64,000 nt of DNA from Pseudomonas sp. S31 (lineage in GTDB: Bacteria > Pseudomonadota > Gammaproteobacteria > Pseudomonadales > Pseudomonadaceae): contig NZ_JACVVE010000014.1 in the NCBI RefSeq assembly GCF_016648105.1, positions 62,001-126,000 of the forward strand, written 5' to 3'. Shown in pieces: positions 19,431-28,495 of the stretch; position 1 is the stretch's first letter, and each line of letters begins with the position of its first letter. The notes below the pieces were generated by a model, which was not told the DNA's origin, made no database searches, and saw nothing but the letters and a program-made list of their open reading frames with translations. A program made the position numbers and the translations under genes.

Positions 19431-20012
19431 TTGAGAAAAATAACATTATTACCCACCTCCAAAAAACATGAAGCATTCCTAGGAGGAAGTCCGCGCCTCC
19501 CCCAAAACATAGCATGGCCACATGACTCCCAAGGGGCCCCACTAATGCACCTAATCAGCCTATCCGCAAGCTTTGTTAACCACAATAGCCGTGACATTTC
19601 AGTAAACAACGAGCTTACAATTTCTGTATTCACCCCCTTCGATATCAACCCTCTAAACCACATCGACAAAGCAATGAATGAAGACGGCGTTGCCATTGCA
19701 TACTTAGCCGCAACTACTGAAAGAAATGAACACCCCTCCCCCCTCAAGGCAATGCCTATTGGGGCTCAGGAAACAGACGAGCAAGACAGCAGCGCGAATG
19801 GAATATCGAAAATAGGGGGGATACCATGCTGGATACAAGATGATGAAAGCAACGGTTTGTTTTACTTCATGCAAATTGACGAATACGACCTTGACACACT
19901 ATTCCCAGACCATAGAGGCCTGTTCGCAGGAGGCATGGGCTACCTACTTTTAGCTCCAAATATTTCTGCGAATGGATTTGAAGCCGGACGCTTAAAGATA
20001 CAAACATCCTAA
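19431..20012 (+). CDS. DUF1963/YwqG-like protein, candidate immunity to rhs-CT1
   Basis: A 193-residue protein started by TTG 19431 with AGGAG 8 bases upstream. The C-terminal half has the DUF1963 (YwqG) look: KIGGIPCWIQDDESNGLFYF, MQIDEYDLDTLFPDHRG and GGMGYLLLAP. The N-terminal GGSPRLPQNIAWPHDSQG also fits this family. It follows the Rhs toxin tip by 11 bases and is markedly AT-rich, both typical of immunity genes. Its immunity role is inferred from position only. Confidence 0.75.
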   Translation: MRKITLLPTSKKHEAFLGGSPRLPQNIAWPHDSQGAPLMHLISLSASFVNHNSRDISVNNELTISVFTPFDINPLNHIDKAMNEDGVAIAYLAATTERNEHPSPLKAMPIGAQETDEQDSSANGISKIGGIPCWIQDDESNGLFYFMQIDEYDLDTLFPDHRGLFAGGMGYLLLAPNISANGFEAGRLKIQTS

Positions 20013-20024
20013 AGGCGAACTCTT

Positions 20025-20288
20025 ATGGACCACATTGTTCGTCTTGGCGATAAATCAGATCATGGAGGGTATGTGGTTGAAGGCATCCCACATACAAATC
20101 TCAACGGAAAACCAATGGCCGGTAAAGGTAACATGGTTTTCTGCCCTCTATGCAAAGGCGAATTCCCCATCATAGAGGGCAGTGATACCTATCGCGTCAA
20201 CGGAGTGTCCGTCGCACTCGATGGCATGAAGACTGCGTGCGGGGCAAGCTTGATCGCCAGCGCATCACACGGCAGCGTCCTTAGCTGA
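20025..20288 (+). CDS. PAAR-domain protein (first copy)
   Basis: An 87-residue single-domain PAAR protein. The PAAR family makes the sharpened tip on the VgrG spike of type VI secretion and links toxins to it. Visible features are IVRLGDKSDHGGYVVEG, NGKPMAGKGNMVFCPLCKG, then VNGVSVALDGMKTACGASLI. ATG 20025 is preceded by AAGG. It lies 12 bases after the DUF1963 gene. Immediately beyond its stop the DNA turns into rhs repeat sequence in another frame, so the PAAR and the rhs fragment look joined by recombination. A near copy lies at 23201. Confidence 0.88.
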   Translation: MDHIVRLGDKSDHGGYVVEGIPHTNLNGKPMAGKGNMVFCPLCKGEFPIIEGSDTYRVNGVSVALDGMKTACGASLIASASHGSVLS

Positions 20289-20298
20289 GCCGACTCGG

Positions 20299-21474
20299 CA
20301 TTGGAGTACGCAGTACCGGTATGACGAACGCGGCAACTTGTTGGAGCGGATCGAAAACGGCAAGACGGGCAAGTTCACTTGGGACCTGTACGACCGACTG
20401 CGGCGTTACGAAGATGACCGACTGGTTGTCGAGTTTGGCTATGACGCGATAGGCCGACGGGTCTACAAAGACTCGCATTCCAAGTACCGCAACCGCGTTC
20501 AAGCCGGGCCGGTGTGGAATGAGAACGCCAAGCGCGCCCTGGACGAACAGTTGGGGTGTGATCTGACGTTGTTCATCTGGGATGGGGATACGCTGGCGTT
20601 TGAGCAAAAGGGTCGGGATGGTAAGGGGCGGACTACGCATTATGTCTTCGAACCGGGGACCTTTGTCCCCGTTGCGCAAGGGGTGATGAATTATATTGAG
20701 GAGATGCTGCCTCAGCCGAAGTATGACTCCCCGGATGACATTGAGACGAATTCAGTGTGCTGGTTTGATACGGTTACTTGGTATCAATGCGATCATTTAG
20801 GTACCCCTCAGGAGATTATGGACAGACACGGAAAGTTGGCTTGCCGTGAGATTTATAGAGCATGGGGATTGATGAAAGAGAAGCGTAGTGAGACCGCGAA
20901 GAAAGCGGATAGTTGGAACCCGCTACGCTTCCAAGGACAATACTTTGATGTCGAGTCGAGACTACATTACAACCGCCATCGATACTATGATCCCGCAACT
21001 GGTCGATTCACCACCAAAGACCCTATCGGTTTCAATGGAGGGTTAAATGTTTATCAATTTGCAAAAAACCCAATAGAGTGGATTGACCCTTTCGGACTTT
21101 CTCCGTGCGAGCCATTACAAGCCAAGGAAAAATGTAAAGCTTTGATCGCAAAAATTTATGCCAAATCAACGGCACGAAAAGCATCTTCCGGAAATCGAGG
21201 TCTTTTGGAAAGAGTAGAAGACATGCATGAGGACAAGCACAACTTGTACATATTCGCTCGCGAAATGGATGAAGCAAAGTCTCATGGCCAACTAGCAGGC
21301 AAGGGGTCTTGGGCCGGCCACGAAAAGGCGGCCACCGATCTACAATCAGGCCTAAAGAAAAACATCCTCGAATTCGATAAGCAAGGTTGCAATAAGCACT
21401 ATAAAATACCTGCCTCAATACGCAACATTGCCACATTAGAGATCCCATCCAGCCCCGCGAGAGAGCAAGAATGA
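20299..21474 (+). pseudogene. Displaced Rhs C-terminal tip with unknown toxin domain (rhs-CT2)
   Basis: The open Rhs frame begins HWSTQYRYDERGNLLERIENG right behind the PAAR stop. It runs through YD-repeat sequence and the core end RFQGQYFDVESRLHYNRHRY, YYDPATGRFTTKDPIG and NPIEWIDPFGL. The first start-like codon (TTG 20338) has no good ribosome binding site. The variable tip (about 125 residues) begins SPCEPLQAKEKCKALIAKIY and contains RVEDMHEDKHNLYIFAREMD, SWAGHEKAATDLQSGLKKNI and DKQGCNKHYKIP. I do not recognise the toxin family. The N-terminal 85 residues before the tip are about as similar to rhs-CT1 in DNA as recent duplicates. Its stop overlaps the next gene (ATGA). Confidence 0.82.
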
Positions 21475-22190
21475 AGCCAATTTTTGACGACATAATTTTT
21501 CTTCTGAGCACAGACTGTTTTTGCGGAGAAATACTTGCTAACACATCAGATAGCGACTGCCTTGAGATAAAGAAAATAGCACGCAGAACCATCCCTACAA
21601 TCATTAATGGCGGCAACAATTATTACATTTTCGCAAATTTCTCCAGCCACAGAATACAAGAAACCGAGAACAACTTCCTTCAAGCCATAAAAGAAAGCAG
21701 CGTTTCCAAGCAAACGTTAAAAACAATAGTAAATCTCCGTGAAACTCTTAAAGGCAGCACCGACGATTTAAACACTGCCTCCTATGTAATCAACTCAATT
21801 GCAAGTAGACTCTATTGGCTTGCGATCGACGATTTCAACACACCGGTCACATTGGAACTAGTAGAACTAATAGCTGAAATTGAGCATCTCGGACTTGATG
21901 TCGAGCACCCTCAGCTTTCATGGCAGGATGTATGGCTTGAAAGCAAATCCGAGTGGGACCTATACATAATGTCGCTTATGGACGGGATAGATGAAGCCCC
22001 CTATCTGACATTTCTGAAATTAAAGGAAAATTTATTTCATCTTGACTTTCTTCGCAAGTGGAGCGCTCATCTCGGGCATAAAAAATTTTCCCACATTAAA
22101 AAATTCATCCAGACTGAGGCACACCATGAGCTTGACAACGCAAATGCAGCCGCAGCCGCAAAGATAGATGCATTAATTAACGAAGTATAA
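21471..22190 (+). CDS. Candidate immunity protein to rhs-CT2, unknown family
   Basis: 239 residues, AT-rich codons, start ATG overlapping the stop of rhs-CT2 by four bases. Begins MKPIFDDIIFLLSTDCFCGE and is helical and acidic, with no signal peptide, so it is cytosolic. The position immediately behind a toxin tip is the classical place for an Rhs immunity gene. By eye the first 60 residues resemble the protein encoded at 22467 (a CF/YF turn, a run ending in NNYY or ENYY), but this is weak. Confidence 0.65.
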   Translation: MKPIFDDIIFLLSTDCFCGEILANTSDSDCLEIKKIARRTIPTIINGGNNYYIFANFSSHRIQETENNFLQAIKESSVSKQTLKTIVNLRETLKGSTDDLNTASYVINSIASRLYWLAIDDFNTPVTLELVELIAEIEHLGLDVEHPQLSWQDVWLESKSEWDLYIMSLMDGIDEAPYLTFLKLKENLFHLDFLRKWSAHLGHKKFSHIKKFIQTEAHHELDNANAAAAAKIDALINEV

Positions 22191-22310
22191 CTAAGTGAAG
22201 CGCAGTAGATGTTCTATGCAACCGAAGAAATTAAGGTCTTTTGCAAAAATTAATACGCTACTAAATTCGCACACTAAGCCGCTTCACTTCACACGGGTTG
22301 CTATATGCAG

Positions 22311-22424
22311 AAACTACCCAATGCTGATGGCCAACGCTACAAGACACCCGACGCCGAAGGTTGGCTGTAGAAGTACGACTACGATCAGCGCGGCAACTAT
22401 ATCGAAACCCAGGACTCTCTATAG
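22311..22424 (+). pseudogene. rhs core scrap with in-frame stops
   Basis: The translated frame reads LPNADGQRYKTPDAEGWL, then TAG at 22368, then KYDYDQRGNYIETQDSL and TAG at 22422. It parallels the scrap at 23546 (HRFKTHDTEGGLWAYDYDQRGN, read as two segments). It is a decayed YD-repeat piece between two immunity-like genes. The surrounding 22191-22466 shows nothing else. Confidence 0.7.
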
Positions 22425-22466
22425 ACAGAACCGAGTAGTCTCAGAAACCATCCGGAGCCCGATGTC

Positions 22467-23204
22467 ATGCTTGACAAGTTTTTGTTTTCACTAAGCCTGG
22501 ACTATTTTGTAGCTTGCATGCTGCCCAAGTCCTCCGCCAAACTGCACAAACAGATATCAACTTGTGCAAAACAAGAAATATTAGCCATATTAAAAGGGCA
22601 CGAAAACTACTATAAAACAGACCTCAGCACAGAACGATTAAGTCTGTCAAAAGCACGCCTAACTTCAGGCATACGAAAAGACTCACTACACCCAACTGCC
22701 ATTTCTTACATCACCACCATGCTAGACCTATTTGATACAGAAAATAAAATCCTAGAACCAATCAATGTTTGCTTTGCCAAACTAATCGATCAAACCCTGA
22801 TATTAGGTAGCGTGATATCAAACCCGACAATTTATAGCGCCATAGAAAAACTGCATGAGAATCATATATATACTCACTCATCAATCAACAACCAGTGGGC
22901 ATTGGATAGTATTTTCAAAGATGCCTCAAGCTGGACAAAGAAAATGCACAACCCACTCATGTTTGACGGAATAGAGGACGCACTTGAAAATATTGTACTT
23001 GATGTTCTCGATTATTTTCCACTGCTATCATTTATCGGAAGTACGAATTTTATATGCAACCAACAAGAGACTAATGCAATCATTGATCACCTAACATTGA
23101 AGTCGCTTCAACTCCCCGACTCTCATTCAGAGTTCATAAACCAGATTACAGCAGGCCTGACTTTACGAGATACCGTTGAACAACAAGCACAGGGGAATTC
23201 ATGA
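22467..23204 (+). CDS. Orphan immunity-like protein, unknown family
   Basis: 245 residues, very AT-rich against the genome background, start ATG 22467. Opens MLDKFLFSLSLDYFVACMLP and continues LAILKGHENYYKTD. No signal peptide or clear membrane segment is seen. There is no toxin tip in front of it, only a decayed rhs scrap, so it would be an orphan that outlived its toxin. Its stop overlaps the start of the second PAAR gene (ATGA), suggesting co-translation. The immunity role is inferred from context and weak resemblance to the 21471 product. Confidence 0.55.
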   Translation: MLDKFLFSLSLDYFVACMLPKSSAKLHKQISTCAKQEILAILKGHENYYKTDLSTERLSLSKARLTSGIRKDSLHPTAISYITTMLDLFDTENKILEPINVCFAKLIDQTLILGSVISNPTIYSAIEKLHENHIYTHSSINNQWALDSIFKDASSWTKKMHNPLMFDGIEDALENIVLDVLDYFPLLSFIGSTNFICNQQETNAIIDHLTLKSLQLPDSHSEFINQITAGLTLRDTVEQQAQGNS

Positions 23205-23464
23205 AAGCGATTGTGCGAATAGGCGACACAACCAACCATGGCGGGCAAGTGATTGATGCTATAGCGCACACAAGCCTTAATGGCCGGCCGATAGCCGGCA
23301 AAGGATGCATGGTTTTTTGTCCCTTATGCAAAGGGACTTTTCCAATCACGGAGGGTAGCGCCACCTACCAAGTCAACGGCGTGCCTGTTGCACTCGACGG
23401 CATGAAAACCGCCTGCGGGGCCAGCTTGATCGCCAGTGCCTCACACGGCAGCGTTCATCGTTGA
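23201..23464 (+). CDS. PAAR-domain protein (second copy)
   Basis: 87 residues: IVRIGDTTNHGGQVIDA, NGRPIAGKGCMVFCPLCKG, VNGVPVALDGMKTACGASLI. This is a close paralogue of the 20025 gene, nearly identical over the last 25 residues. ATG overlaps the stop of the orphan immunity-like gene. As with the first copy, the DNA beyond its stop becomes rhs sequence in a different frame. Confidence 0.88.
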   Translation: MKAIVRIGDTTNHGGQVIDAIAHTSLNGRPIAGKGCMVFCPLCKGTFPITEGSATYQVNGVPVALDGMKTACGASLIASASHGSVHR

Positions 23465-23545
23465 AATCATGACATTGCGAGGAGCAGGCACGCACCGGGC
23501 ATCGCTACGAATGCCCACAGCCGCCTCTCTACGATTGACCATGCC

Positions 23546-23671
23546 AATGATGATCAGAGCCACCGCTTCAAGACACACGACACCGAGGGCGGTTTGTGGG
23601 CGTACGACTACGATCAACGCGGCAACATCATCAAGACCATGGCCCCTCTGGAGAACCAAACCCAGTACGCC
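23546..23671 (+). pseudogene. rhs core scrap at the right border of the island
   Basis: One frame gives DQSHRFKTHDTEGG, then LWAYDYDQRGNIIKTMAPLE and NQTQYA, a YD-repeat remnant with no start or continuation. It abuts the tRNA-Gly terminator 10 bases later, so it marks the right end of the rhs island. Confidence 0.7.
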
Positions 23672-23681
23672 CACAGAAACG

Positions 23682-23706
23682 AAAAAAGGGCCCGAAGGCC
23701 CTTTTT
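23682..23706 (-). terminator. Intrinsic terminator after tRNA-Gly
   Basis: GGGCC, loop CGAA, GGCCC flanked by A6 on one side and T5 on the other, so it can end transcripts on both strands. For the minus-strand tRNA-Gly it lies 43 bases past the 3' end. Confidence 0.8.
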
Positions 23707-23748
23707 CGACGATTTACAGACTTCCATTGAACTCTGTAGATCTATATT

Positions 23749-23824
<76 letters not shown>

Positions 23825-23886
23825 GTCGTGATGGGTGCCATTCTAGCGATCTGGCAAACGACGTCAACCCCTTGATTCAAAAAACT

Positions 23887-24447
23887 TTATTTCTGTTCGG
23901 AGCCTTCACGCAGGTGCGGCCAGGCAGCAAGCAGATAGTGGAACATCGACCACAAGGTCAGCGCCGCCGCCACCAGCAGCAGGCCGTAACCCAGCACAAC
24001 CCAGAAGGTCAGCAGCGGCGGATTGGCCAGCAGGATCACCAGCGCCAGCATCTGCGCCGCGGTTTTCCATTTACCCAGGTTCGATACGGCCACATGCGCC
24101 CTCGCCCCAAGTTCGGCCATCCACTCGCGCAGCGCCGAAACCACGATCTCGCGGCCGATGATCACCGCCGCCGGCAAGGTCAGCCAGAAGTTGGCGTGCA
24201 CCTGCACCAGCAGGACCAAGGCAACGGCCACCATCAGCTTGTCGGCGACCGGGTCGAGGAAGGCGCCGAACGGGGTGCTCTGCTGTAGCCGACGAGCCAG
24301 GTAGCCATCCAGCCAGTCGGTCGCGGCGGCGATGGCGAACACGCTGCTGGCAGCCATGTAGCTCCAGTGGTAGGGCATATAGAACAGCAGGATGAAGATC
24401 GGAATGAGCAGGACGCGTAGTACGGTGAGCAGGTTTGGAATATTCAT
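23887..24447 (-). CDS. pgsA: CDP-diacylglycerol--glycerol-3-phosphate 3-phosphatidyltransferase
   Basis: Makes phosphatidylglycerol phosphate, the committed step of acidic phospholipid synthesis, at the inner membrane. The CDP-alcohol phosphotransferase motif D-G-x2-A-R-x8-G-x3-D-x3-D is complete: [10 protein letters not shown], then [10 protein letters not shown]. About four hydrophobic segments and 186 residues fit the family. The ATG at 24447 ([11 protein letters not shown]) is preferred over a GTG six bases upstream. It lies 33 bases after uvrC. Confidence 0.96.
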   Translation of the reverse strand: MNIPNLLTVLRVLLIPIFILLFYMPYHWSYMAASSVFAIAAATDWLDGYLARRLQQSTPFGAFLDPVADKLMVAVALVLLVQVHANFWLTLPAAVIIGREIVVSALREWMAELGARAHVAVSNLGKWKTAAQMLALVILLANPPLLTFWVVLGYGLLLVAAALTLWSMFHYLLAAWPHLREGSEQK

Positions 24448-24480
24448 CGGCACGACTGGCTGCAGGTTGAACCCGACATT

Positions 24481-26304
24481 CTACTCGCTATGCAGGCTGG
24501 CATAAATCGACTCGGCAAGCTTTTTACTGATCCCCGGCGCCTTGGCGATCTCGTCGATGCTGGCGCGGTTGAGCTCTTGCAGGCCGCCGAAGTGCTTGAG
24601 CAGGTCACGCCGGCGCTTGGGCCCGACCCCCGCCACATCCTCCAGGCTCGACACGCGCCGGGCCTTGCCGCGGCGCGCGCGGTGGCCGGTGATGGCGAAG
24701 CGGTGGGCCTCGTCGCGGATCTGCTGGATCAGGTGCAGTGCCGGGTTGTCGCCCTTGAGGGTGAACTCGTGGGCCACGTCGTTGAGGTACAGGGTTTCGA
24801 AGCCGGCCTTGCGGGTCACGCCCTTGGCCACCCCGAGCAGGGTCAGGTCGGTGAAGGCCAGCTCCTGCATCACTTCGCGGGCCATGTTCAGCTGGCCCTT
24901 GCCGCCGTCCACCAGCAGCACATCGGGCAGCTTGCCCTCGCCGTCCTTGATCCGCCCATAGCGGCGCGTCAGCGCTTGGTGCATGGCGGCGTAGTCGTCG
25001 CCAGCGGTGACGCCTTCGATATTGAAGCGGCGGTAGTCGGACTTGATCGGCCCCTCAGGGCCGAACACCACGCAACTGGCCACCGTGGCCTCGCCGCTGG
25101 AATGGCTGATGTCGTAGCACTCCAGGCGCTGCGGAACCTCGTCCAGGCCCAGGACCTCGGCCAGCGCCTCGAAGCGCGCCGCCATGTGCTGACGGTTGGC
25201 CAGGCGCGCGTTGAGCGCCTGCTCGGCGTTGGTCACGGCCAATTGCTGCCAGCGTGCGCGGGTGCCGCGTACCCGGTGGCTGATCTGCAGTTCGCGGCCG
25301 CGCAGGGTCTGCACCGCCTCGCTGAGGGCGGCGAAGTCTTCGTGGACCACGTTGACGATCAGCTCGCCCGGCAGCTCGCGCTCGGCATTGCCCAGGTAGT
25401 ACTGGGAGAGGAACGCGGCCATGACTTCGCTCACCTCCTCCTCGATGCCCACCTGTGGGAAGAAGTTCTTGCTGCCCAGCACGCGGCCGCCGCGCACGCT
25501 GATCAGGTGCACGCAGGCGCCGCCTGGGTTGACGAAGGCCGCGACCACATCGACATCGCCCGACCCGCCTTCCATGTATTGCTGGTCCTGCACACGGCGC
25601 AGCAGGGCGATCTGGTCGCGCAGCTCGGCGGCCTTCTCGAAGTTCAGGGCCATGGCGGCCTTTTCCATCTCGGCGTTGAGCTCATTGCCCAGTTGCTGGC
25701 TGCGGCCTTCGAGGAACATCACCGAGTGGCGCACGTCCTCGGCATATTCCTCGGCCGAGACCAGGTCGGTGCACGGCCCCTTGCAGCGCTTGATCTGGTA
25801 TTGCAGGCAGGGCCGAGTGCGGTTGGCGTAGTAGCTGTCCTCGCACTGGCGCACCGAAAACGCCTTCTGCAGCAGGCTCAGGCTCTCGCGAATGGCACCG
25901 GCGCTGGGATAGGGGCCGAAGTAGCGCCCCTTGGCCTTCTTGGCGCCACGGTGAATACCCAGCCGCGGAAACTGACCATCGGAAAGAAACACGTAGGGGT
26001 AGGATTTGTCGTCGCGCAGCAGGATATTGTAGGGCGGACGCCATTCCTTGATCAGCGTCTGCTCGAGCAGCAGGGCCTCGGTCTCGTTACCGGTGATGGT
26101 CGTCTCGACCTGGGCGATGCGGGCCACCAGTGCGGCGGTCTTGGGCGCCAGCCCGGTCTTGCGAAAATAGCTGGCCAGGCGCTTCTTGAGGTTCTTGGCC
26201 TTGCCGACATAGAGCAGCCGCGCCTCGGCATCGAACATCCGGTAGACGCCTGGACGGCCGCTGCAGGTCGCCAGGAAAGCGCTGGCATCGAAAGCTTGGG
26301 ACAT
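24481..26304 (-). CDS. uvrC: UvrABC excinuclease subunit C
   Basis: 607 residues, the normal length. It makes both incisions in nucleotide excision repair. In order: GIY-YIG nuclease domain ([20 protein letters not shown], residues 18-40), a UVR helix-hairpin ([18 protein letters not shown], near 205), the RNase H-like C-terminal nuclease ([35 protein letters not shown]) and helix-hairpin-helix repeats ([20 protein letters not shown]). Starts three bases after the gacA stop, the classic gacA-uvrC operon. Confidence 0.98.
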   Translation of the reverse strand: MSQAFDASAFLATCSGRPGVYRMFDAEARLLYVGKAKNLKKRLASYFRKTGLAPKTAALVARIAQVETTITGNETEALLLEQTLIKEWRPPYNILLRDDKSYPYVFLSDGQFPRLGIHRGAKKAKGRYFGPYPSAGAIRESLSLLQKAFSVRQCEDSYYANRTRPCLQYQIKRCKGPCTDLVSAEEYAEDVRHSVMFLEGRSQQLGNELNAEMEKAAMALNFEKAAELRDQIALLRRVQDQQYMEGGSGDVDVVAAFVNPGGACVHLISVRGGRVLGSKNFFPQVGIEEEVSEVMAAFLSQYYLGNAERELPGELIVNVVHEDFAALSEAVQTLRGRELQISHRVRGTRARWQQLAVTNAEQALNARLANRQHMAARFEALAEVLGLDEVPQRLECYDISHSSGEATVASCVVFGPEGPIKSDYRRFNIEGVTAGDDYAAMHQALTRRYGRIKDGEGKLPDVLLVDGGKGQLNMAREVMQELAFTDLTLLGVAKGVTRKAGFETLYLNDVAHEFTLKGDNPALHLIQQIRDEAHRFAITGHRARRGKARRVSSLEDVAGVGPKRRRDLLKHFGGLQELNRASIDEIAKAPGISKKLAESIYASLHSE

Positions 26305-26307
26305 GAA

Positions 26308-26946
26308 TTAGAGGCTTGCGTCGACCATACCGTGGCGAACGGCCAGCAACGTCAGCTCGACGTCGCTGGTAACCGAGAGTTTTTCGAAGATCCGATAACG
26401 GTAAGTATTGACGGTCTTGGGCGACAGACACAACTTGTCGGAGATGATCTGCACTTTCTGGCAGCCGACGATCATCAGGGCGATCTGGATTTCCCGCTCC
26501 GACAATGCATCGAACGGCGAACCCTGTGGCTGGAACGATTTCAGCGCGAGCTGCTGGGCGATCTGCGGGCTGATGTAGCGCTGGCCGGCGAAGGCCAGGC
26601 GGATGGCCTGGACCATCTCGTCGAGGCCGGCGCCCTTGGTCAGGTAGCCGGCAGCACCCGCCTGCAACAATCGGGTGGGGAACGGGTCTTCCTCGCACAC
26701 GGTGACGGCCACCACCTTGATGTCCGGATGGCTGCGCAGCAATTTGCGGGTCGCCTCCAAGCCACCGATCCCAGGCATCTTGACGTCCATCAGCACGACA
26801 TCCGGCTTGAGTTCACGGGCCAGCTTGAGCGCCGATTCCCCCGAGTCTCCCTCGCCCACCACCTGCAGGCCATCGATGTCGGCGAGCATGCGGGTAATAC
26901 CGGTTCGTACCAGATCGTGATCGTCGACCACTAGGACCCTAATCAA
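26308..26946 (-). CDS. gacA: Response regulator GacA (UvrY/FixJ class)
   Basis: Two-component regulator that drives the Rsm small RNAs in pseudomonads and so controls secondary metabolism. 212 residues: receiver domain opening MIRVLVVDDHDLVRTGITRM with acidic pocket DD and phospho-Asp in PDVVLMDVKMPG, Lys in YLTKGAGLDE, then a LuxR helix-turn-helix ALSEREIQIALMIVG with KTVNTYRYRIFEKL. The start is TTG 26946, preceded by GAGGTG. Linkage to uvrC and pgsA confirms identity. Confidence 0.97.
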   Translation of the reverse strand: MIRVLVVDDHDLVRTGITRMLADIDGLQVVGEGDSGESALKLARELKPDVVLMDVKMPGIGGLEATRKLLRSHPDIKVVAVTVCEEDPFPTRLLQAGAAGYLTKGAGLDEMVQAIRLAFAGQRYISPQIAQQLALKSFQPQGSPFDALSEREIQIALMIVGCQKVQIISDKLCLSPKTVNTYRYRIFEKLSVTSDVELTLLAVRHGMVDASL

Positions 26947-27042
26947 ACAGACACCTCGTCAACAGGGCGATTGGATCCCGCCACCTTAACAAAATTTTTC
27001 AGGATCGGCCTAGCGCAATGCTGCCTTCAGAAACGTCTGACA

Positions 27043-27399
27043 TCAAACCCGTTGCAAGCACGGTACTTGAGCGCTCTCACCCTCGCCGGCCAAGCGTGCG
27101 GACACATGCAGCAACGCGGCCTGGTCCGCTGCCGGCAACTGGCGGAACGCGCCCAACAGGCCTACTTCCTCATCGGAAAGGTTACCCAGCGGTATCGGAG
27201 TACGCGCACCACTGAGCACATAGAGTGCATCGACGCCACGCTGGGCCAGGGCTGCCAGGTAATCGAGCCGGGGCGTGCGCTCGCCGCTTTCGTATTTGCC
27301 CTGGGCATTGGGTTCGACGCCGCCGATATCGCCAAACACCCGTTGGGTCATCCCCAGGCGCTCACGCTCCTCCCTCAGGCGTGAACCGAGTCCATTCAT
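27043..27399 (-). CDS. XRE-family helix-turn-helix regulator
   Basis: 118 residues. The N-terminal helix-turn-helix reads GSRLREERERLGMTQRVFGD, with KYESGERTPRLDYLAALAQR following. The second half (DEEVGLLGAFRQLPAADQAA) is a helical tail found in several phage-type XRE regulators. Start ATG has AGGAGAGG upstream. Transcribed toward gacA across a 96-base gap. The target is unknown. Confidence 0.88.
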   Translation of the reverse strand: MNGLGSRLREERERLGMTQRVFGDIGGVEPNAQGKYESGERTPRLDYLAALAQRGVDALYVLSGARTPIPLGNLSDEEVGLLGAFRQLPAADQAALLHVSARLAGEGESAQVPCLQRV

Positions 27400-27474
27400 A
27401 CCAAACCTCTCCTAGCTTGCTGCGACGTCGGGCTGGCCCACTGTCCAGTGGGCGATCATCGGCCACTATGCCGA

Positions 27475-27945
27475 TCAAGACTGTCCGTCGCAAGCCACTA
27501 TTACGCCACCAGGCTTGCCGAGGTCGCGTTGCATACGCACGAAACAAGCATCGGTGCCCATTTCCACGAAGCCGTGGCGCAGGTACAGGCGCCGGGCGGG
27601 ATTGCTGCTGAACACCATCAACCTGACCAGCGGCAGCCGGCGCTGCTGCGCCCATTGCGCCAGCTGCTCCAACACCCAGCCGCCGACGCCACGGCCGCGG
27701 TGCTCGGGCAACAGGTGCAGTTCACGGATGAACAGGGCCTGGCGGTCCTGGCTCAGGCTGCAATACCCCAACAGCGTGTCACCTTCGGTCACCAGCCACT
27801 GTTCTCGCCAGCCCCAGGCCTCATCGAAGGCCTCTTCGATCCACAGCAGGTCGAACTCGCGGTAGTAAGGCAGCATGGCCCGACGGGTGAGGTCCCGGGC
27901 GAAGGTGCGGTGGCTAAGGTCTGCAGGCAGAAGGGCAATTGGCAT
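27475..27945 (-). CDS. GNAT-family N-acetyltransferase
   Basis: 156 residues with the acetyl-CoA loop LLPEHRGRGVGGWVLEQLAQ (motif R-G-x-G-V-G) and the following VRLMVFSSNPARRLYLRHGF, which is the usual GNAT motif B with Asn and Tyr. Acceptor unknown. Sits between the XRE and DUF488 genes, all on the minus strand. Confidence 0.9.
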   Translation of the reverse strand: MPIALLPADLSHRTFARDLTRRAMLPYYREFDLLWIEEAFDEAWGWREQWLVTEGDTLLGYCSLSQDRQALFIRELHLLPEHRGRGVGGWVLEQLAQWAQQRRLPLVRLMVFSSNPARRLYLRHGFVEMGTDACFVRMQRDLGKPGGVIVACDGQS

Positions 27946-27981
27946 CGCGTGTGGGGCTCAGGTTGACAGATAAGGGGCCGG

Positions 27982-28368
27982 TCATTGCCCATAACATACT
28001 GGCGAACTACCGGGCCCACGCCGCTCCTGCTCATCCTCCAGCCAGTCGGCGAGCACCCGGGCGTTGTTGTGCTCGGTGTCCTTGCCAGCGTAAAGCAGGG
28101 TCAGATTACCCTTGGCCGCCAGGTCCAGCAGCGGGTACCAGTGCTCGGGATGCGCGGCCAGCTCGGCGTGGTAGCGCTGGGTGAAGCCGGCGAAATCCAC
28201 TTCGCCGTGGTGGAACGCCTTACGCAGTTCGGACGACGGCGCCACTTCGCGCAGCCACTCCCCGTCCAGGGCTTCCTTGCGCAGGTTGCGCGGCCACAGG
28301 CGGTCGACCAGCACGCGCTGGCCATCACTCAGCTCTGCCGCTTGGTAGACACGTTTGCATCGGATCAT
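27982..28368 (-). CDS. DUF488-family protein (YeaO-like)
   Basis: 128 residues: VLVDRLWPRNLRKEALDGEW, WLREVAPSSELRKAFHHG, LTLLYAGKDTEHNNARVLAD. These are the conserved patches of DUF488. Function uncertain. ATG 28368 follows AGGAGG at a slightly long spacing of 10. Confidence 0.88.
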   Translation of the reverse strand: MIRCKRVYQAAELSDGQRVLVDRLWPRNLRKEALDGEWLREVAPSSELRKAFHHGEVDFAGFTQRYHAELAAHPEHWYPLLDLAAKGNLTLLYAGKDTEHNNARVLADWLEDEQERRGPGSSPVCYGQ

Positions 28369-28495
28369 GCTGGTTTTTCCTCCTGACCGCCTGTCTTGAG
28401 ACTAGGCAATTCATTGACCGAGGTCACGCCGCGGCGGGCAATTGTTTCTATGCTCAAGGCCCTTGGCACCTTTGCCACCGTCACTCGGAGCCATC

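Noticed and set aside
22195..22494. 99-residue open frame
   Set aside because: Overlaps an rhs scrap in a different frame and has no ribosome binding site or homology.
24490..26934. 814-residue open frame opposite uvrC and gacA
   Set aside because: Antisense shadow of well identified genes.
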